Positions 1-9,190 of a DNA stretch of 56,133 nucleotides are shown piece after piece. Both the position numbers and the translations under genes were made by a program. Every line of letters starts with the position of its first letter. Position 1 is the first letter of the stretch. The notes beneath the pieces are model-generated. The model did no database searches. It saw only the letters and a list, made by a program, of their open reading frames with translations, and was not told the origin of the DNA. The DNA is from Paraburkholderia elongata (GTDB taxonomy: Bacteria > Pseudomonadota > Gammaproteobacteria > Burkholderiales > Burkholderiaceae): contig NZ_WOEZ01000109.1 of the NCBI RefSeq assembly GCF_013177735.1, forward strand, positions 1-56,133, read 5' to 3'.

Positions 1-176
1 ACCTCGGGCTTTGTCCCCAACGCTCACCACCACGGCTCTTTACCGCAGCAGCTTGGGGTGGTTTGGAGCCCGCGCCTGAACGCCGACTCCGAGGGGCCTA
101 CCCTCATCTCTCATGCAGCTTGTACACAGTCCGTCAGTTCAGCGCGAACCTCCTTTCCGTGTGCCTGCGGCACACG
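1..176. other. Unassigned left edge next to IS6 fragment
   Basis: I recognise no gene here. The open frames on both strands lack any family motif. The IS6-type transposase reading frame entering from the right loses its family resemblance at about position 176 (after the HRWAIK motif), so this stretch is foreign to that element and probably belongs to another mobile fragment or rearranged DNA. Confidence 0.3.
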
Positions 177-422
177 CTTGATGGCCCAGCGGTGCACAGT
201 CGAATGATCGACCGAAACGCCGCGCTCAGCCATCATGTCTTCAAGGTGTCGCAGGCTCAGCGGATAAGCCACGTACCAGCGCACGCAAGTCAGGATCACC
301 TCGAGCGGATAATGCAGGCGTTTGAGCACTCGGGCCACCGCCGGATTCAACGTCTTCATCGAGCTTTCAGTCGTTCGTGTCGTTCCGCACATCATAGCGG
401 ACCGCCTTACTGCAACAGAACC
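177..422 (-). mobile_element. IS6-family insertion sequence, 5' fragment
   Basis: Read on the minus strand, the element begins at 422 with GGTTCTGTTGCAGTAAG, which resembles the terminal inverted repeats of IS6-family elements (GGxxCTGTTGCA). A transposase start follows at 359 (MKTLNPAVARVLKRL). The protein shows the usual IS6 N-terminal helix-turn-helix region, with VRWYVAYPLSLRHLEDMMAERG and DHSTVHRWAIK in two adjoining stretches. Only about 61 residues remain: the DDE catalytic domain is missing, so this is an inactive remnant. Its outer end abuts a TnsA-like coding sequence in frame, so it inserted into that gene. I saw no target duplication because the other end is lost. Confidence 0.7.
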
Positions 423-956
423 AACCGGATCGCCGATCGAAAACTCACGCTCGATGGCAAGTAATCTCTGAGGCACAGCAACGAACCGCACAATCGCCTC
501 CGACAGCGTCGGTGAGATAAGGCCGTGGTTGGCGACAACATACGGCAACATGCGCTGCCAGTTCTCAATCCAGACCCGTGCGGCGGCCAGCTCAGCCGGG
601 CCGACTCGACGGATGGATAACGCATTGCCATCAAGCGGACGGTGAGAGTTCGTAGCCTCGCTCACGCTGTTAATATCACAATCTGTCAGGATTGCCAATT
701 CATCATGGTCAACGTAACGAACCAGAAAATCCGCGAGACGTGGGCGCCCCTCTATCTGTATGTAACCGGGACGCTCGCAGAAAGCGACCACCGCCGGATC
801 CGTCTCGAGGAGCACCCACAATTCAAGCAGGAAACGTCGACAGAACGTAATCCGGCGCTGCAGCTTGGGGCTGAACGCTTCGAACCGATGCGCGCCTCGT
901 GGTCGCACAAGCACGATCGGCTTGACCAGCGGGAGGGACGATTCCATGAGATCCAC
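423..956 (-). pseudogene. TnsA-like transposon endonuclease, 3' end replaced by IS6 fragment
   Basis: About 178 residues remain from an apparent start at 956. The segment reading PKLQRRITFCRRFLLELW, then TDPAVVAFCERPGYIQ and RPRLADFLVRY, followed by RVWIENWQRMLPYV, matches my memory of TnsA-like accessory endonucleases of Tn7-like elements common in Burkholderia relatives. The TnsA family nicks the transposon ends during cut-and-paste transposition together with a DDE transposase. Here the frame runs straight into the IS6 fragment at 423, so the C-terminus is lost. No tnsB or tnsC partner is visible in the window. The assignment rests on sequence style rather than on confirmed catalytic residues, so another accessory protein of such a transposon is possible. 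Confidence 0.5.
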
Positions 957-986
957 GCCTTCAAGACGGGATTCGAAGTGTAGGAG

Positions 987-1113
987 GCGAATTGACGAAT
1001 TTAATACGGATATATGCGAATTGACACTTTTGCGCCGCTTAGTGCGTACGCAAAAATGTCAACCTGCACGCGATTTTCCACGCCAGTGCTACGCCGGGTA
1101 GTGACAGATTTGC
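987..1113. repeat. Candidate Tn7-like transposon end with TnsB-type repeats
   Basis: Directly upstream of the TnsA-like gene there are repeated short motifs. GCGAATTGAC occurs at 987-996 and 1016-1025. TTGACACTTTTGCG at 1021-1034 is repeated inverted as CGCAAAAATGTCAA at 1049-1062 with one mismatch. A further GTGACA lies near 1100. Tn7-like elements carry several transposase-binding repeats just outside tnsA, and TGTCA-type termini are common in the wider group. The exact terminus cannot be fixed from sequence alone. Confidence 0.45.
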
Positions 1114-1364
1114 TTCGCTCTACGGCACTGCCGCATTGTTCAATCGGACCTTCTCCACGGCGGTCAGAACCATGAATAGATAGAAGATCACTTTGCGCCG
1201 CCAACAGTGATGTGAAGTGGGTTGGACCCGCGCGGGGAGTACCTGGAAGATCTACTGGAGTATCCGTTCCCGATAGATGAATTAGGTCCTCGCGTGCGTC
1301 TTTCATCAGGGTCCGGGCGATTGGCCCGACATGACCGTTTGTAGTATCGCAGTCCTTCACCTTC

Positions 1365-1646
1365 TCAAACATTGCAGGCAACGCAACAGGCAACACCAGG
1401 AACTCCATCGGACTTGTGCTGAATGGGGAAGCCCTTGTAGTAGATCTTGAGCATCACCTCCGGATGATACGAAGGCCTACCGGTCAGCGCGGGCTCGACA
1501 CCGTCAAACCCGAGCTTCTGAAGATCGAGTTCGTCCACAAAGACGTCCACCACGCGCACAGGATTGGTGTCCGTCACGTAGTCATCGAGCGCTTCGGGAA
1601 GCAGAAAGCTTTGCGTACGATTATCGCCTTGAACGAACCGCTTCAT
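1365..1646 (-). pseudogene. IS1182-family transposase, N-terminal fragment
   Basis: The start at 1646 is chosen because GGAGG ends 9 bases upstream; a second ATG at 1655 would sit directly on that ribosome binding site. The protein begins MKRFVQGDNRTQSFLLPEAL and continues with DDYVTDTNPVRVVDVFVDEL and a GRPSYHPEVMLKIYYKGF segment. This is the standard opening of IS1182-type DDE transposases, which are about 450 residues long. Resemblance stops near 1415, so only about 75 genuine residues remain and the catalytic domain is gone. The stretch 1114-1364 downstream shows no recognisable coding sequence. Confidence 0.75.
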
Positions 1647-1836
1647 CTCGCTCATCCTCCGCTATCGGATGAAGAATTCTAGCGCTTCAAAAAGGCGTTT
1701 TGACACACTCTGGGCCGAACCCGGAAGTTCCTCGACGGCCGGCAATCTGCCGGTCCGCTCGCAGCATCAAATTTCCGGAGTCGACCCACACCGGTCCTAC
1801 GATATATCGTTCGGGTAGACCCGCAACGGGAAGTGA

Positions 1837-3255
1837 CTAGAGCCGTTGCCAACCGCCGCCAAGCGCCTTCAATAACAACACGCTTGCATCAAGCCGGCGT
1901 GCATCGATCTGGTCCGCGGTGCGCTGGTTTGTCAACGCGATGGTCTGGGCAGTCACTACGTCGAGATAACTCACCGCACCCGCCTGAAACCGGTTGGTCG
2001 TGAGTTTCAACGCAAGCCCGGCCGCTGCTGTCGCGCGCTGCTGGCTCGCCGCTTCGCTCTCCAGCGAGTGCAGTGCCGACATATTATCTTCGACCTGCTG
2101 GAAGGCCACGAGCACGGTCTGACGGTAATCGGCTACCGAGCCGTCGTATTGCGCATTCGCGCCCTTCAGCGTGGCATCGCGCCGGCCACCGTCGAAGAGC
2201 GTACCCACCAGTTGCGGACCGATCGACCAGAAGAGACTCGATGCGGTCAGCCAGGGCGCAAAAAACGTGCTTTCGAGGCCGGCACTTGCGGACAGCATGA
2301 GATCAGGAAAGAACGCAGCACGGGCCTCGCCAATCTGCGCGTTGGCGGCGAACACGCGCCGTTCGGCGGCGGCAATGTCGGGGCGTCGTTCGAGAAGCTG
2401 CGAGGGCAGGCTGGCCGGAATGGCCGGCACTGTGAACGATTCCACCTTTGATGGGATCGAGAAGGTCGATGCCGGTTCCCCGATCAACGTGGCGATCGCG
2501 TGCTGCAGCTGCGCGCGCTGGACATCGATATCAGTGTCCTGTGTCCGCGTGCTTTCCAGTTGGGTCGCGGCTTGTGCCACGGCGGAGGCATCGATTGCGC
2601 CGTTCTTGAGCTGGTCGTTCAGGATCCGCAATGCGTCGGCATAGGCTTTTACGGTGTCGTCGAGAAGTTTCTTCTGGGTATCGAGTGAACGCAGGTCGAA
2701 GTAATCGACGGCCAGGTCGCTCGTCATCGAAAGGCGCACAGCTTCAAGGTCGGCCTCGCTTGCCTGGGCATTCGCTTGCGCGTTGACCGTTGCGTCCTTC
2801 ACGCGGCCAAAGAGGTCGGGTTCCCACGAAGCGTTCAGACCGGCTGAATAATCAGGTATGGTCTTGCCCGCAAGCGAATGGCCCTGCACGTTCTGCGATG
2901 TACGGAACCGGGTTTGCGACGCGCCGGCCGTCACGCTCGGGAAGAAACCGGCGCGCTGATAGTCGACGAGCGAGCGCGCCTGTTGTAACTGCGCGACCGC
3001 TTTCTTCACGGTCTGGTTCGAGACATCGATACGGCTTTCAAGCCGGTTCAGTTCCGGGTCGCCAAAGACGGTCCACCATGGGCCGCGCGGCTGCGTGTCC
3101 GCGGGTGCGGCGGGCGCCCACCCGGCGCCGGCGTAGTGCGCCGGAACGGCGACGTCCGGTTTCTCGTAAGCAGGCATGGTCGAGCAAGCAGCGAGCGCCG
3201 CGCTCACGCAGGCGACGAGTGCCTTGCGGGTGAAGGAAGCGGGTGACATGAACAT
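1837..3255 (-). CDS. RND efflux outer-membrane factor lipoprotein (NodT family)
   Basis: This is the outer-membrane channel of a tripartite efflux pump, third gene of the operon. A signal peptide with lipobox (SAALAAC) at residues about 20-26 predicts a lipid-anchored TolC-like trimer. Two OEP repeats of coiled-coil and beta-barrel sequence fill the rest, with the recurring LLERRPDIAAAERRV stretch typical of NodT/OprM proteins. I chose ATG 3255 because AGGA lies about 8 bases upstream. A GTG at 3270 overlapping the stop of the adaptor gene is the alternative. The length of about 472 residues is normal for the family. It works with the adaptor and pump encoded just upstream. Confidence 0.9.
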   Translation of the reverse strand: MFMSPASFTRKALVACVSAALAACSTMPAYEKPDVAVPAHYAGAGWAPAAPADTQPRGPWWTVFGDPELNRLESRIDVSNQTVKKAVAQLQQARSLVDYQRAGFFPSVTAGASQTRFRTSQNVQGHSLAGKTIPDYSAGLNASWEPDLFGRVKDATVNAQANAQASEADLEAVRLSMTSDLAVDYFDLRSLDTQKKLLDDTVKAYADALRILNDQLKNGAIDASAVAQAATQLESTRTQDTDIDVQRAQLQHAIATLIGEPASTFSIPSKVESFTVPAIPASLPSQLLERRPDIAAAERRVFAANAQIGEARAAFFPDLMLSASAGLESTFFAPWLTASSLFWSIGPQLVGTLFDGGRRDATLKGANAQYDGSVADYRQTVLVAFQQVEDNMSALHSLESEAASQQRATAAAGLALKLTTNRFQAGAVSYLDVVTAQTIALTNQRTADQIDARRLDASVLLLKALGGGWQRL

Positions 3256-3266
3256 GGTCGCGATCC

Positions 3267-4466
3267 TCACGAAGCGGACGAGGCTATCTGCACCGGCTCG
3301 CCGGGGCTGATAGCGTCGCCGGGATTGTCGATCACGCGATTGTTGGCGGTGAGCCCGGTCGTGACTTCCACGTGGGTGCCGAAATCCCGTCCGATGGTCA
3401 CGTTCTTCAGCGCGGTCTTGCCGGTATTGTCGACAACTGCGACCGTCACGCCATTGGGCCGGAAGAGCAGTGCGCTAACCGGCAAGTCCAGCGCCGGGTG
3501 GTTGTTCTGCAAGGCCAGATGCACCTGCGCGTAGGCGCCGGGCATCAGCCCGCCGTCGCGGTTGTCGACATCGACTTCCACGTGCAACGTGCGGCTCACC
3601 GGATCGATCGCGCCCGCACTGCGCGCGACCTTTCCGGGTAACTGCCTGCCTGGATATTGCTGCACGCTCAGATAAACCGCGGTGCCCGGCGTGACGTAAG
3701 GCGCATCGTTTTGCGGCACGTCGACGAATATGCGTAACGTATCTGTCTGCTCGATATGAAAGAGTTCACCGGGCTGCGCGGCGAGGCCCGGTGAACTGCC
3801 TGCCGTGACCAATGAACCCACATTCACGTTGCGTACCGTGATCACGCCGTCGAAGGGTGCGCTCACGTTCTCGTACGAGACAAGCTCGGACAGGCGTTGC
3901 ACATTGGCCTGAGCGGACTGCAGCATGGCGCGTTTTGCCCGCATGTCGCTGACCTTGGTGTCAGTGTCCTGTTGCGCGACCGACTGCGTCTTCAGCATGT
4001 CCTGCCAGCGTTGCGCGGTGACTTTGGCGTATTCGAAATTGGCCTGTGCCGTCGCTTCGTCGGCACGAGCCTGATGAAGCTGAGCATCGAGTTCCGGTGT
4101 CTGAATGATAGCCAGTGTTTGCCCGGCCCTAACCGGGGTGCCGATATCGGCATTCCAGTGCTGGATATAGCCGCTCGTGCGGGCGTAGATCGAAGCATCG
4201 GCATAGGCCGTCACGGCGCCGGGCAGCAGAAGCTCCTGGGTCGCAGGGGCGTTGCGCGGCTTGATGACGGAGACGCTCAACGCGTTTTGCGCAGCGGCTT
4301 GCGAGGTCAGCGCGGTGCTTGCGTGCAATCTCGGAACAATGCCGATGACAAGCAGCGCGGCAGCGATGGCGCCGAATGTCAGCGGCGCCACGAAGCGTCG
4401 CCGCGCGACAGGCCTGATCTCGTCAGCCGAGGTCTGTGGTTCATGCAGGTCGTTTTGATGGTCCAT
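3267..4466 (-). CDS. RND efflux periplasmic adaptor subunit (MFP family)
   Basis: This 399-residue membrane-fusion protein bridges the inner-membrane pump and the outer-membrane channel. An N-terminal membrane anchor occupies residues about 28-46 (FVAPLTFGAIAAALLVIGIV). A lipoyl/barrel-sandwich region follows (GYIQHWNADIGTPVRAGQTL), then an alpha-hairpin, and the second half of the lipoyl fold (VSAPFDGVITVRNVNVGSLV). The beta-barrel and membrane-proximal domains complete the family architecture. AAAGGAG lies about 9 bases before the ATG. It sits 23 bases downstream of the pump gene stop and directly before the outer-membrane factor, so the three are almost certainly one transcript. Confidence 0.92.
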   Translation of the reverse strand: MDHQNDLHEPQTSADEIRPVARRRFVAPLTFGAIAAALLVIGIVPRLHASTALTSQAAAQNALSVSVIKPRNAPATQELLLPGAVTAYADASIYARTSGYIQHWNADIGTPVRAGQTLAIIQTPELDAQLHQARADEATAQANFEYAKVTAQRWQDMLKTQSVAQQDTDTKVSDMRAKRAMLQSAQANVQRLSELVSYENVSAPFDGVITVRNVNVGSLVTAGSSPGLAAQPGELFHIEQTDTLRIFVDVPQNDAPYVTPGTAVYLSVQQYPGRQLPGKVARSAGAIDPVSRTLHVEVDVDNRDGGLMPGAYAQVHLALQNNHPALDLPVSALLFRPNGVTVAVVDNTGKTALKNVTIGRDFGTHVEVTTGLTANNRVIDNPGDAISPGEPVQIASSAS

Positions 4467-4489
4467 TTTCTAAGCTCCTTTAAAGGCAG

Positions 4490-7400
4490 TCACTGGATGG
4501 CCGGAGTGGCTTGCGCCGCGGCTTTTTTCAAGCGGCGCTTTTCGATCCACGCGTGGACCATGCCGAAAACGACCGGGACGAAAAGAAGGGTGGAGACCGT
4601 GCCAATCGCCAGGCCGCCGATCACTGCACGGCCGAGCGGCGCATTCTGTTCGCCGCCGTCACCGAGACCAAGCGCCATGGGCAACATGCCGATAAGCATC
4701 GCGAGCGCGGTCATCAGGACGGGACGGAAACGGCTGAAGCCGGCATCAAGCGCAGCGGTCAGCGGCGCTGAGCCGCCCTGCAACATCTCGCGCGCCGTGT
4801 TGATGACGAGAATGCTGTTGGCCGTCGCAATGCCGATGCACAGGATTGTCCCAGTCAACGCGGGAACGCTGAGCGTGGTGTGCGTGGCAAAGAGCATCCA
4901 TGCGATACCCGCCAGCGACGCAGGCAAGCCGCTGATGATGATGAGCGGGTCGATCCACGACTGGAAGTTCACGACCATCAGGAGGTACACCAGCACGATG
5001 GCAAATACGAGTCCCGTCGCCAGGCCACTGAACGACTCGTTCATTGATTGCACCTGGCCGCGCAGGACGATCGAAGAGCCGGGGGGCAACTGTGCCCGCG
5101 CCTTATCGACGAGCGTGGTCACGTCGGAGGCCACGCCACCGAGGTCGCGTCCTTGCGCCGAGGCGAAGATGTCGAGCACCGGTTGCACGTTGTAGTGCGA
5201 GACCACGGCTTGCTGCGTGCCGCGCGACATCGTGCCCAGCGAGCCCAGCAGGTTTTGCGGCGCCGTCGAGCCCGCAGCTTGCGTCAGCGGCACGTTCGCG
5301 AGCGTCTGCAGCGAATGAATGTCGTATTGCGGCACTTCGGTCATCAACGGATAACTCACACCGTTCTTCGGATCGAGCCAGAAGTTCGGCGTGGTCTGCG
5401 AACTGCCCGACAGTGCGATGAGCAGGTTTTGCGCAACGTCCTTTTGCGTCAGGCCAGCCTGGATCGCTTTGGTGCGATCGACGTCCACGTTGATCGCGGG
5501 CTCGTCTCCCGGCTGCTGAATACGGGCATCGACGAGGCCGCGCACGGATCTCAGTTTCGCCAGCAGATTGTTCGCAACAACGCGGTTCTGGTCGAGCTTG
5601 TTGCCGACAATCTGGATATCGATCGGCGCGGGAAGACCGAAGTTCAGGATCTGGCTGACGATATCCGCCGGCAGGAACGCGAAGGTGGTGCCGGGGAAGG
5701 AGGCGGTCAGTACGTTGCGCAGCTTGGCGACGTAGTCCGCGGTCGGCGCATGTCCTGACTTCAGCGTGATCATGATGTCGGCGTCCGCCGTTCCAACCGG
5801 CGCCGATGAGTCATAGGTCAGGTTGATGCCGCTCACCGGAACGCCGATGTTGTCGAGCAAGGCGGCCTCTTCCGACTTTGGAATGACGGTGAGGATCTTC
5901 GCTTCGACTTCGTCTGCAATACGCGCCGTCTGCTCGATTCGGGTGCCAGTCGGTGCACGCATATGCAGGCGGATTTCACCGGTATCCACCGACGGGAAGA
6001 AATCGCGGCCTGTGAAGGGCACGAGCGCGAGCGAACCCACGCAAAGCAGCATGAAGACCAGCAGGAACCGGCGGCGATTCTCGATTGCGCGACTGAGCGT
6101 TCCCTTGTAACCGTGGCGCAGCTGTTCGAAGCGATGTTCGAACGCCATCTGGAATCGTTTCAGGAACGCGAACGGTCCACGCGACGGCTGGCCGTCCTTC
6201 GAAGGTGCCTTCATCAGATACATCGCCAGCGTCGGGATCAGCGTGCGCGAGAAGAAGTACGACGCGCACATTGCGAACACAACGGCTTCAGCCAGCGGCA
6301 CAAACAGGTAACGGGCCACGCCTGAAAGCAGGAACATCGGCACGAACACAATGCAGATCGAGAGCGTTGAAACGAAGGTCGGCACCGCGATCTCACCTGA
6401 TCCGTTGAGGATTGCGTCATGCAGCGGTGCGCCGTTCTCCAGATGGTGCGTGATGTTTTCGATAGCCACGGTGGCGTCGTCCACCAGGATCCCGACCGCC
6501 AGCGCCAGGCCGCCGAGGGTCATGATGTTGATGGTTTCGCCGAGCGCCGAGAGCGCGATCAGCGAGGCCAGCACCGAAAGCGGAATGGTGACAGCAATGA
6601 TCAGGGTCGCGCGCCAGCTGCCGAGGAACAGCAGGATCATCAGAGCGGTAAGGCATGCGGCGATCAGGGCTTCCCGGACGACACCCGTCACGGCTGACTT
6701 CACGAATACCGACTGGTCGGCAAGCGGCGTGATGTGCAGGGCTTGGGGCAAGCCGGCGGAAATCTTCGGCAGCATGGCCTTGATTTGACTGATGATCGTC
6801 AGCGTCGACGTGCTGCCGGTCTTCTCCACAGTGAGCAGCGCGGCGCGCTTGCCTTCGCTGCGCACGATGTTGGTCTGCGGCGCATAACCGTCGCGCACCT
6901 GCGCGACGTCGCGTACATAAACCACGCCGTCTTTGACCGTCTTGATCGGCAGGTTGTTGAGCGCCGCGACGCTGTCGGTGCTGCCGTTCATCTGCACGTT
7001 GTATTCACGCGAGCCGATCTTGGCCGTGCCGCCCGGCAGGATCAGGTTCTGCACATTGACGGCGTTGACCACGTCGCTGGGCGACAAGCCCTTTGCCTCC
7101 ATTGAACGCGGATCGATGTCGACCATGATCTGGCGGATCTTGCCGCCAAAGGGCAGCGGGACGGCAGCACCCTGCACAGTAGCAAGCTGTGTACGGATAA
7201 AGCTGTTGCCAAGGTCATAGAGCGTTTGCTCCGGCAACGTGTTGCTCGACAGGCCGAGTTGCAGTATAGGCACGGTCGATGCGTTATACGTAATGATGTT
7301 CGGCGGCAAGGTGCCCGGGGGCAGGATACGAAGAAGGGATTCGGCGTTCGAACCGGCTTCTGCGATAGCGCGATTGATATCGGCGCCGGGGTGAAAGAAG

Positions 7401-7681
7401 ATCTTGATGACCGAGACGCCGTTCAGCGACTGCGATTCAATATGTTCGATATTTTCCACGTCAGAAGTGAGCGCGCGTTCGTAGTTCGACGTGATTCGCT
7501 GCGCCATGTCTTGCGCGGAGAAGCCGTTGAACGACCAGACAATGCTCACCACCGGGATATTGATATTCGGGAAAATATCCGTAGGCGTACGCATGATGGC
7601 AAGCGGTCCCATTATGAACAGCAGGATCGCTAGAACAATAAAGGTGTAAGGCCTGCTCAGCGCCAGTTTGACAATCCACAT
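4490..7681 (-). CDS. RND efflux pump inner-membrane permease (HAE1-like)
   Basis: This 1063-residue proton-driven transporter has the AcrB-like layout: one membrane helix, a large periplasmic loop, six helices, and a repeat of the same. The fourth helix carries VGILVDDATVAIENI around residue 400, with the paired aspartates that relay protons in HAE-type pumps. The second half contains the matching LVFAIVLVYLLMVVNFQSW segment. The ATG at 7681 (MWIVKLALSRPYTF) is the family start; an in-frame extension to 7783 reads through duplicated fumarase sequence and is not real. Substrate cannot be told from sequence. It is the first gene of the operon, and its upstream region carries a promoter block copied from, or shared with, the fumarase locus. 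Confidence 0.92.
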   Translation of the reverse strand: MWIVKLALSRPYTFIVLAILLFIMGPLAIMRTPTDIFPNINIPVVSIVWSFNGFSAQDMAQRITSNYERALTSDVENIEHIESQSLNGVSVIKIFFHPGADINRAIAEAGSNAESLLRILPPGTLPPNIITYNASTVPILQLGLSSNTLPEQTLYDLGNSFIRTQLATVQGAAVPLPFGGKIRQIMVDIDPRSMEAKGLSPSDVVNAVNVQNLILPGGTAKIGSREYNVQMNGSTDSVAALNNLPIKTVKDGVVYVRDVAQVRDGYAPQTNIVRSEGKRAALLTVEKTGSTSTLTIISQIKAMLPKISAGLPQALHITPLADQSVFVKSAVTGVVREALIAACLTALMILLFLGSWRATLIIAVTIPLSVLASLIALSALGETINIMTLGGLALAVGILVDDATVAIENITHHLENGAPLHDAILNGSGEIAVPTFVSTLSICIVFVPMFLLSGVARYLFVPLAEAVVFAMCASYFFSRTLIPTLAMYLMKAPSKDGQPSRGPFAFLKRFQMAFEHRFEQLRHGYKGTLSRAIENRRRFLLVFMLLCVGSLALVPFTGRDFFPSVDTGEIRLHMRAPTGTRIEQTARIADEVEAKILTVIPKSEEAALLDNIGVPVSGINLTYDSSAPVGTADADIMITLKSGHAPTADYVAKLRNVLTASFPGTTFAFLPADIVSQILNFGLPAPIDIQIVGNKLDQNRVVANNLLAKLRSVRGLVDARIQQPGDEPAINVDVDRTKAIQAGLTQKDVAQNLLIALSGSSQTTPNFWLDPKNGVSYPLMTEVPQYDIHSLQTLANVPLTQAAGSTAPQNLLGSLGTMSRGTQQAVVSHYNVQPVLDIFASAQGRDLGGVASDVTTLVDKARAQLPPGSSIVLRGQVQSMNESFSGLATGLVFAIVLVYLLMVVNFQSWIDPLIIISGLPASLAGIAWMLFATHTTLSVPALTGTILCIGIATANSILVINTAREMLQGGSAPLTAALDAGFSRFRPVLMTALAMLIGMLPMALGLGDGGEQNAPLGRAVIGGLAIGTVSTLLFVPVVFGMVHAWIEKRRLKKAAAQATPAIQ

Positions 7682-7701
7682 GGAAGTTCCTAGGAGATAG
7701 G

Positions 7702-7872
7702 CTATCTGTAATAGATTTCGCGCGGCATCAGATCGCCGCCGATGCTGAAGTGTTCGAGCGAACGTTGGGCCTGCGCGCCCCACAGCTTGTCGGCGGGAAC
7801 ATTGACAACACCCGTGCTGTCCGTTTCCTTGCGGAAGCCGACCGCCGGCGCGACGGCGGTCGCTGCGTTCAC
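7702..7872 (-). pseudogene. Duplicated fumarase (fumC) 5' coding fragment
   Basis: Read on the minus strand this encodes VGFRKETDSTGVVNVPADKL, then WGAQAQRSLEHFSIGGDLMP and REI, before diverging and stopping at 7702. It matches residues near 35-77 of the intact fumarase at 22274-23779, but with several substitutions, so it comes from a related paralogue or an old duplication. The signal peptide, start region and all catalytic parts are absent. A GTG at 7872 could open a 56-codon leader that ends 20 bases before the pump start. That might couple translation to the pump gene, but this is speculative. Confidence 0.85.
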
Positions 7873-7961
7873 ATCCGATGACTGAATTACATCAACAGGC
7901 CATTACCCGAGGGTTTCAAACACGAGCGTGTTCGGTTGCAAATGAAATGATTCGATCGCGC
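7859..7961 (-). promoter_or_regulatory. Shared upstream element, copy D (before RND operon)
   Basis: These 103 bases differ from the block at 22025-22127 upstream of fumC at only about six positions by eye. The core reads, toward the pump gene, CATTTCATTTGCAACCGAA, then a spacer, TTTGAAACCCTCGGGTAATG, and TTCAGTCATCGG. The block ends 178 bases before the pump start. Looser copies lie at 18717-18785, 21842-21912 and 27392-27487. I infer a regulator binding site overlapping a promoter; the regulator is unknown. Confidence 0.7.
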
Positions 7962-8231
7962 TTGCGCGGAATGCAATCGTCTCAATTGATCTAGCGTCAT
8001 CAATCGGGAGCTTCAGTCGCCGGGAAATCGGAAGAAGGTTGTTTGCGAAAGCTATGGTTGCTTGGTACTGTCAAAGTATCGGTTGACAAGCGGCCGAACA
8101 TGAATGATTTGAGGAAACCTAATTTAAGCTGCAAGGCGCCCCAGCATTGGAGCGCACGTCACGCTTTCCCAAGCCTCGAAGGCCTGGGTGCGTAGCGCCA
8201 CTCACGCCTGGTCGCCGCTCCGCAGTGCGTT

Positions 8232-8260
8232 CTGTGCTCGCGTCATCCAGTCGCTATAAT
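8232..8260 (+). promoter_or_regulatory. Possible sigma-70 promoter before response regulator gene
   Basis: A perfect TATAAT lies at 8255-8260, about 93 bases before the regulator start, but the matching -35 position (CTGTGC) is poor. Between the duplicated block ending at 7961 and this site I see no gene. The stretch is moderately AT-richer than its neighbours. Confidence 0.3.
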
Positions 8261-8352
8261 ATGCAATCCGTCATGGCGATCAATCCGATCACTAGTCTGC
8301 CGCACATGGCGGCACGACCGTGCAGCGTTCCCGCTTTGCAACGAGGCTTAAA

Positions 8353-9096
8353 GTGATAAGCGAGTCTAATCTTCCACATGTACTTGCAGTAGACGACGAT
8401 CCAGCCATTCGCAATCTCATCTTCGAGTATCTGTCGGACAACGACCTGAGGGTAACCGTCGCCGCCGACGGTGAGGAAATGACTGCGGCGCTGGAGGAAT
8501 ACGCGATCGACCTGGTCGTGCTCGACCTGCGGATGCCGGGCGAGGACGGAATGAAAATCGCCCGCCGACTCCGTGAGCAGTCGTCGCTGCCGATCATCGT
8601 CGTGTCCGGGCGGCTCGACGAAGCCGACCGCGTGATGGCGCTCGAGTTCGGCGCCGACGACTACCTCACCAAACCCTTCAGCCCGCGCGAGTTACTTGCG
8701 CGCATCCGCACCGTGTTGCGCCGGACAGCGGCCACGCAATCGCTGACGGGCCGTCAAGTCGACGCGCGCGCGTATCGCTTCGCGGGATGGGAGCTCAATA
8801 TCGGCACGCGCCGGCTGACGTCGCCGGACGGAAAGCGAGTCGAGCTCACCAACGGCGAATTCTGCCTGCTCAACGCGTTTCTCGCTTCCCCGGGGCGAAT
8901 TCTGACGCGCGAGCAGCTTCTCGAAGCGAGCCGTCTTTACGACGACGTATACGACCGGTCAATTGACGTCCAGATCCTCCGGCTGCGCCGCAAAATTGAA
9001 GAGGACCCATCGCACCCCGCCTACATCAAGACCGAACGCGGCGCCGGCTACATCTTCGCGGTGAGCGTCGACAAACTTAGCGCTGCGGCCTCATAA
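8353..9096 (+). CDS. Orphan OmpR-family response regulator
   Basis: A two-domain regulator of 247 residues. The receiver has the acidic pair (AVDDDP), the phospho-acceptor Asp in VVLDLRMPGEDG, the conserved Thr/Ser in VVSGR and the Lys in LTKPF. A C-terminal winged helix follows, with DRSIDVQILRLRRKIEEDP and the closing RGAGYIF. I prefer GTG at 8353, because GAGG lies about 6 bases upstream and the receiver then starts at the usual distance; GTG 8320 is the alternative. No histidine kinase is adjacent, so its partner is elsewhere. It is divergent from the RND operon and could control it, but that is inference. It converges on lutC. Confidence 0.88.
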   Translation: MISESNLPHVLAVDDDPAIRNLIFEYLSDNDLRVTVAADGEEMTAALEEYAIDLVVLDLRMPGEDGMKIARRLREQSSLPIIVVSGRLDEADRVMALEFGADDYLTKPFSPRELLARIRTVLRRTAATQSLTGRQVDARAYRFAGWELNIGTRRLTSPDGKRVELTNGEFCLLNAFLASPGRILTREQLLEASRLYDDVYDRSIDVQILRLRRKIEEDPSHPAYIKTERGAGYIFAVSVDKLSAAAS

Positions 9097-9190
9097 GCGC
9101 CGTTCGGCCGCTACAAGTCCTGGGGTTTGCGCGTGCTGCCGGTTCAACGTTCATATGAATTACGACGCCACTCATACGCGCCCGCATCCG

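Noticed and set aside
1001..1408. Minus-strand open frame of 135 codons
   Set aside because: Its first residues are the end of the IS1182-type fragment in another frame, and the rest crosses the candidate transposon end repeats. No family motif.
3897..5195. 432-codon plus-strand frame opposite the adaptor and pump genes
   Set aside because: It is the antisense shadow of high-GC coding sequence, with no motif and no ribosome binding site.
7682..7783. N-terminal extension of the RND pump frame
   Set aside because: It reads through the duplicated fumarase fragment in a foreign frame. Homology and the ribosome binding site support ATG 7681.
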